A stretch of 18,644 nucleotides of DNA. Origin: Candidatus Bipolaricaulota bacterium (GTDB lineage Bacteria; Bipolaricaulota; Bipolaricaulia; UBA7950; UBA9294). The stretch lies in NCBI GenBank assembly GCA_021129875.1, contig JAJOKK010000135.1, positions 1-18,644 on the forward strand. Reading direction: 5' to 3'. How positions within the stretch are numbered: the stretch's first letter is position 1; the number at the start of each line of letters is the position of its first letter. The notes under the pieces were generated by a model, which searched no databases, had not been told where the DNA came from, and saw only the letters and a list, made by a program, of their open reading frames with translations. Positions 15,241 to 18,644 of this stretch are shown here, one piece after another. The translations under genes and the position numbers were made by a program.

Positions 15241-16407
15241 ATGACGCAAGCTTTGATCCATCCAGCTATGCTGCGCTGGGCACGCGAGCGCCTACACTGG
15301 CCGCCGGAGTATGTGGCAAAAAAGCTCCCGGTCAAGCCGGAGAAACTTGCATTGTGGGAGTTGGGCAAGGCGTATCCAACCTTTCGACAGGCACAGGCGC
15401 TTGCCCGGACTCTACGCATTCCATTTGGGTACTTATTCTTATCCGAACCACCGGATGAGACTCCTGTAATACCAGATCTTAGGACCATTCGCGATGAGCG
15501 ACATGTTCAACTGAGCGTTAATCTCCTTGATGTGTTAAATGATGTGTTGCGGAAACAGGACTGGTACCGCGAATATCTCCAACAGGAAGGAGCTGAGCCT
15601 CTACCTTTTGTCGGCCGTTATTCCACTAGTGATCCAGTAGCAGATGTTGCTAAAGACATATGCGACACCCTCGAAATCAATGATGCTCTACGGTGTAAGG
15701 CCCGGAACTGGCAAGGTTTTCTAAATCTACTTATAGAGAGAATAGAGCATGCAGGGATCCTGGTAATGCGAAACAGCGTAGTGAAGAACAATAATCACCG
15801 GCCACTCTCTGTTGAAGAGTTTCGGGGGTTCGCGCTTAGTGATCACCTGGCGCCTGTGGTGTTCATTAACAGCAGAGATGCTAAGGCAGCGCAGATTTTT
15901 ACTGTAGCCCACGAATTGGTTCACCTGTGGATCGATGAAAGTGCCATTTCCAGCCCTGACCTAGCGCATGGTTCGACGGAAGAGGATCATCAAATTGAGC
16001 AGTTCTGTAATCTGGTTGCTGCAGAAGTCCTGACACCACAGGAAGATTTCATGCTGGAGTGGAGTGACCAGGAAAATATAGAACAGAACGTCGCAAGGCT
16101 AGTCCGGTATTACAAGGTGAGTTCGGTGGTTGTTTTGCGGCGTGCGCTGGAGTTGGAGCGGATTGATCGGGACAGTTTTTTCGAACAATACAGACGAGAA
16201 CTAAGGAAGAGACAGCCAATCAAAGAGAGCAGCGGAGGTGATCCATACGCTACCTACTGGACACGCAGCAGCAAACGCCTCACGCAGACTGTTATCTCTG
16301 CAACCTTCGAAGGGCGGTTGTTATATCGAGAAGCAGCCAACCTCCTTGGTATTAAGGTTAAGACACTAGAGGGGTTAAGAGAGCGAATCGAAAGCGGTAG
16401 TCGATAA
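15241..16407 (+). CDS. XRE helix-turn-helix / ImmA-IrrE zinc peptidase fusion
   Basis: The 388-residue protein has an N-terminal helix-turn-helix (about 8-62, WPPEYVAKKLPVKPEKLALWE) and an ImmA/IrrE-type metallopeptidase domain with the zinc motif HELVH (224-228) and EQFCNLVAAEVLTP downstream. The C-terminal 80 residues include a second helical DNA-binding-like end. In toxin-antitoxin pairs of this type, the protein represses the operon and neutralises the toxin gene that follows; in mobile elements ImmA cleaves repressors. Here it overlaps the DUF4411 PIN gene by one base (TAATG), which fits the toxin-antitoxin view. The ATG at 15241 is preceded by AGGGAGG at 15224-15230. Local base use is more AT-rich than in hsdM, hinting at separate acquisition. 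Confidence 0.88.
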   Translation: MTQALIHPAMLRWARERLHWPPEYVAKKLPVKPEKLALWELGKAYPTFRQAQALARTLRIPFGYLFLSEPPDETPVIPDLRTIRDERHVQLSVNLLDVLNDVLRKQDWYREYLQQEGAEPLPFVGRYSTSDPVADVAKDICDTLEINDALRCKARNWQGFLNLLIERIEHAGILVMRNSVVKNNNHRPLSVEEFRGFALSDHLAPVVFINSRDAKAAQIFTVAHELVHLWIDESAISSPDLAHGSTEEDHQIEQFCNLVAAEVLTPQEDFMLEWSDQENIEQNVARLVRYYKVSSVVVLRRALELERIDRDSFFEQYRRELRKRQPIKESSGGDPYATYWTRSSKRLTQTVISATFEGRLLYREAANLLGIKVKTLEGLRERIESGSR

Positions 16408-16889
16408 TGTGCCGTTACCATCTGGATGCCAATGTATTCATCCAAGCCAAAAATGGACCATATAGTATGGATATCGTTCCTTCATTTTGGAGGTTGTTGG
16501 ACAAACAAGCTGAAGCTGGTGTAGTTTGTAGTTCCATAACCGTTTATGCAGAGTTGGCAGAGGGGAATGATGAGCTAGCCGACTGGGTAAAGGAGCGTAA
16601 AGGCACCGGACTATTTCGCGAGCCTTCTGCAGATGTTCAACGGTTTTTCAATCAAATCGCTGCCTACGTACAGGCACGGTACGCTGAGCACCAGGCGCAG
16701 GAATTCCTTGCCGGCGCTGATGCGTGGGTGATAGCTCATGCAAAGGCAGAGAACGCTCTTGTCGTTACTCATGAAAACTTGGTTAATGAGTATTCCAAGA
16801 AGCCTAAAATACCCAACATTTGCAGGCATTTTGGCGTGGAGTGGCTCAATGTATATCAAATGCTAAGGGCGCTGGGAGCACGATTCTGA
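16407..16889 (+). CDS. DUF4411 PIN-like protein, probable toxin of an ImmA-type pair
   Basis: The 160-residue protein has the PIN-fold acidic pattern: Asp7 in HLDANVFI, Glu49 in VYAELAEG, Asp105 in AGADAWVIAHA and Glu123 in VVTHEN. PIN proteins are metal-dependent RNases. DUF4411 members are regularly encoded directly after XRE-ImmA proteins and are taken as toxins. The start overlaps the ImmA stop (TAATG), so translation is coupled; no independent ribosome binding site is clear. All four acidic residues are present, so it should be active. Confidence 0.85.
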   Translation: MCRYHLDANVFIQAKNGPYSMDIVPSFWRLLDKQAEAGVVCSSITVYAELAEGNDELADWVKERKGTGLFREPSADVQRFFNQIAAYVQARYAEHQAQEFLAGADAWVIAHAKAENALVVTHENLVNEYSKKPKIPNICRHFGVEWLNVYQMLRALGARF

Positions 16890-16904
16890 CTGCTCAAAGA
16901 GCAG
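16890..16904. terminator. Small perfect hairpin after the PIN gene
   Basis: CTGCTC-AAA-GAGCAG follows the stop codon directly. There is no T-run after it, so termination is uncertain; it may instead protect the mRNA end. Confidence 0.3.
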
Positions 16905-16978
16905 GCTCTGGCGTTCTCTGGGCGAATTAGATGAGCTTGGGTATTTTGAGCGCGCGGATTCTGGCCGGTCCACCACCT

Positions 16979-17157
16979 ATATCCGGACGTAGGAACAATC
17001 GGAATCTGGACATCCGGACATATCCGGACAAGACCGTACATGAGGATGACCCAAGTGGTCAGAGGCGTCTGATAGTGGAAAGACCATATTGGAGCGGGCT
17101 AAAAGCTCTTCCTGGCATAAGATGTATCTGGACATTATCCGGACATTGTTCGGGCAC
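16979..17157 (+). repeat. Two clusters of TCCGGACAT-type short repeats upstream of hsdR
   Basis: The first cluster has words of the form ATCYGGAC at 16981, 17004, 17012 and 17022. The second has three 11-base units in tandem at 17125, 17136 and 17147 (TATCTGGACAT, TATCCGGACAT, TGTTCGGGCAC). The two clusters are about 100 bases apart. The layout copies the other spacers with a different word. They sit just before the hsdR ribosome binding site, so they may control hsdR expression. Confidence 0.6.
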
Positions 17158-17175
17158 TAGATACGAGGAATGCGA

Positions 17176-18644
17176 ATGACTACAGACACAACCGAGAAAG
17201 GTTTCGAGAACCTGATCATCTCCACGCTGACCGGTCTGCCGCTTGGTTCCGGGCTCGGCGATGACGGGCACACGGCCTATCCACCTGAACGCTACGGGGG
17301 ATTGGGATATCTACTCGGGTTTCCTCAGGACTATGATCGGGAGTATGCTGTCGATCTCTATCATCTTGGCGAATTTCTGGCGGCTACTCAGCCTGATATG
17401 CTTGCGGCGGTCGATCTTGAGAATGATGGCCCCACGCGACGGAATTTCCTCGCCCGCCTTCAGGGTGAGATCACCAAACGCGGCGTGATCGACGTGCTGC
17501 GCAATGGGATCAAGCATGGCCCTCACTCCGTCGACCTGTTCTACGGAACGCCGTCGCGCGACAATCCGGCAGCGGTCGCGCGATATGCTGCCAACCGATT
17601 CTCGGTCACCCGCCAGCTTCGCTACAGTCGCGATGAGACACAGCTGGCTCTCGACCTGTGTCTGTTCATCAACGGCCTGCCATTCGCAACCTTCGAGCTG
17701 AAGAACTCATTCACCAAACAGACGGTCGATGACGCAATTCAGCAGTACAATCGCGAACGTAATCCCCGTGCACTTGGCTGTAGATGACGCCGAAATTCGC
17801 ATGTGTACTCATCTGAAGGGAAAAGCTTCGTGGTTCCTCCCCCTCAACAAGGGCTATAAGGACGGGGCGGGCAATCCACCGAATCCGAACGGATTGAAGA
17901 CCGACTACCTGTGGAAGGAAATCCTTGCGCCACGAAGCCTGACCAACATCCTGGAGAGCTATGCTCAGATCGTGGAGAAGCGCGACGATAAGACGGGCAA
18001 GAAGCGGCGCGAGCAGGTCTTCCCTCGCTATCACCAGCTCGATGTCGTCCGCAAGCTGTTGGCCGATACTGCTGAGCATGGCGCGGGCAAGCGCTACCTG
18101 ATTCAACATTCGGCGGGGAGCGGTAAGTCTTACTCGATTGCCTGGCTGGCACATCAGTTGATCGGCTTGAGAAGGGACGGGTGCGACATATTCGACTCGA
18201 TCATCGTGGTGACCGATCGCCGTGTGCTCGATAGGCAGATTCGTGATACGGTGAAGCAATATGCCCAGGTGAGCGCAACAGTCGGGCATGCTGAGCGGTC
18301 GGGAGATTTGCGCAGGTTCATCGAAAGCGGGAAGAAGATCATCATTACCACCATTCAGAAGTTTCCGTTCGTCTACAGCGAGATCGCAACCGATCAAGCC
18401 AACCGAAGCTTCGCCATCATCATTGATGAGGCTCACTCCAGTCAGGGTGGGCGAACATCGGCAAAGATGAGCATGGCGCTTTCTGGAGCAGCATCTGAAG
18501 ATGAACCTGAAACATCCGAGGACAAGATCAACCGGATCATGGAAGGGCGCAAGATGCTCACCAATGCAAGTTACTTCGCGTTCACAGCCACGCCGAAGAA
18601 CAAGACACTGGAGATCTTCGGCGAGCCGCTCCCGCCGATCGATG
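17176..18644 (+). pseudogene. hsdR: Type I restriction endonuclease subunit R, frameshifted; 3' end outside window
   Basis: HsdR carries the nuclease and the DNA-translocating motor. The first frame runs from ATG 17176 (GAGGA at 17165-17169) to a stop at 17787 and contains the PD-(D/E)xK nuclease pattern Asp160, Glu174-x-Lys176 in FELKN. Homology then continues in another frame from about 17768 (VHLAVDDAEIRMCTHLKGKA) to the window end, with Walker A HSAGSGKS at 18107-18130 and DEAH at 18425-18436. Relatives have about ten residues between NPR and the AH/VH position (typically like EKLFEFGRCV) that are missing here. A deletion of about 29 or 32 bases would give both the loss and the frame change. 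The nuclease part would be made without its motor, so restriction is probably lost. Base 17838 onward is the parent of the fragment at the window start. Confidence 0.88.

Noticed and set aside
16979..17157. CRISPR array or replication origin iterons
   Set aside because: Units are only 8-11 bases, irregular and few, with no spacers of constant length, no cas genes and no replication initiator gene.
16931..17179. 82-codon plus-strand ORF ending in ATGA over the hsdR start
   Set aside because: Its content is mostly the TCCGGAC repeat spacer, there is no good ribosome binding site and no family resemblance; the overlap alone is not enough.
17176..17787. A stand-alone short nuclease gene instead of a broken hsdR
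   Set aside because: The following sequence continues HsdR homology in another frame with only about ten residues missing, so a damaged full-length hsdR is the simpler reading.

Overview
The window is a dense accessory (defence-island) region with moderately high GC. It probably comes from a proteobacterium, judging by family types and Shine-Dalgarno (SD) use; the species cannot be told. All supported genes are on the + strand. Its skeleton is a type I restriction-modification operon: hsdM (940-2919), hsdS (8081-9442) and hsdR (from 17176, running off the end). Between these three genes sit at least six cargo genes or gene pairs, joined mostly by 1-4 bp start/stop overlaps or by tiny leader ORFs.

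Layout. 1-436: fragment of a second hsdR, a diverged direct repeat of 17838-18273. 437-927: no recognisable gene. 940-2919: hsdM. 2916-4389: a DUF4062 protein plus a HATPase/winged-helix protein, a split version of a family usually found as one chain. 4390-4560: spacer with short repeats and a 17-codon copy of the hsdM tail. 4561-8084: SIR2 plus HerA, matching the two-gene SIR2-HerA (Nezha) anti-phage system. 8081-9442: hsdS. 9426-9752: HigA-like antitoxin without a visible toxin. 9753-9981: minicistrons and a perfect 16-bp inverted repeat. 9978-11465: AlbA_2/HATPase/HTH gene broken by an in-frame TAG. 11466-11700: spacer with 11-bp repeats and a 22-codon copy of the hsdR start. 11701-15119: RecQ-like helicase with a C-terminal phosphoribosyltransferase domain, then a DprA-like protein. 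15109-15234: a 41-codon ORF that starts like HsdR and continues like the HsdS tail. 15241-16889: XRE-ImmA/IrrE protein plus DUF4411 PIN-like protein. 16890-17175: spacer with repeated TCCGGAC words. 17176-18644: hsdR, frameshifted by an apparent small deletion near 17767.

The main observation is that cargo-module boundaries carry short, still-translatable copies of hsd gene ends (hsdM tail, hsdR head, hsdR-head/hsdS-tail chimera, and one probable decayed hsdR head). Each copy ends at or overlaps the SD and start of the next cargo gene. This looks like repeated insertion of defence modules at hsd gene junctions with duplication of the junction, which keeps translational coupling. HsdM, HsdS, SIR2-HerA, RecQ/DprA and ImmA/PIN look intact. 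HsdR and the AlbA_2 protein look broken, so restriction may be lost while other defences remain.
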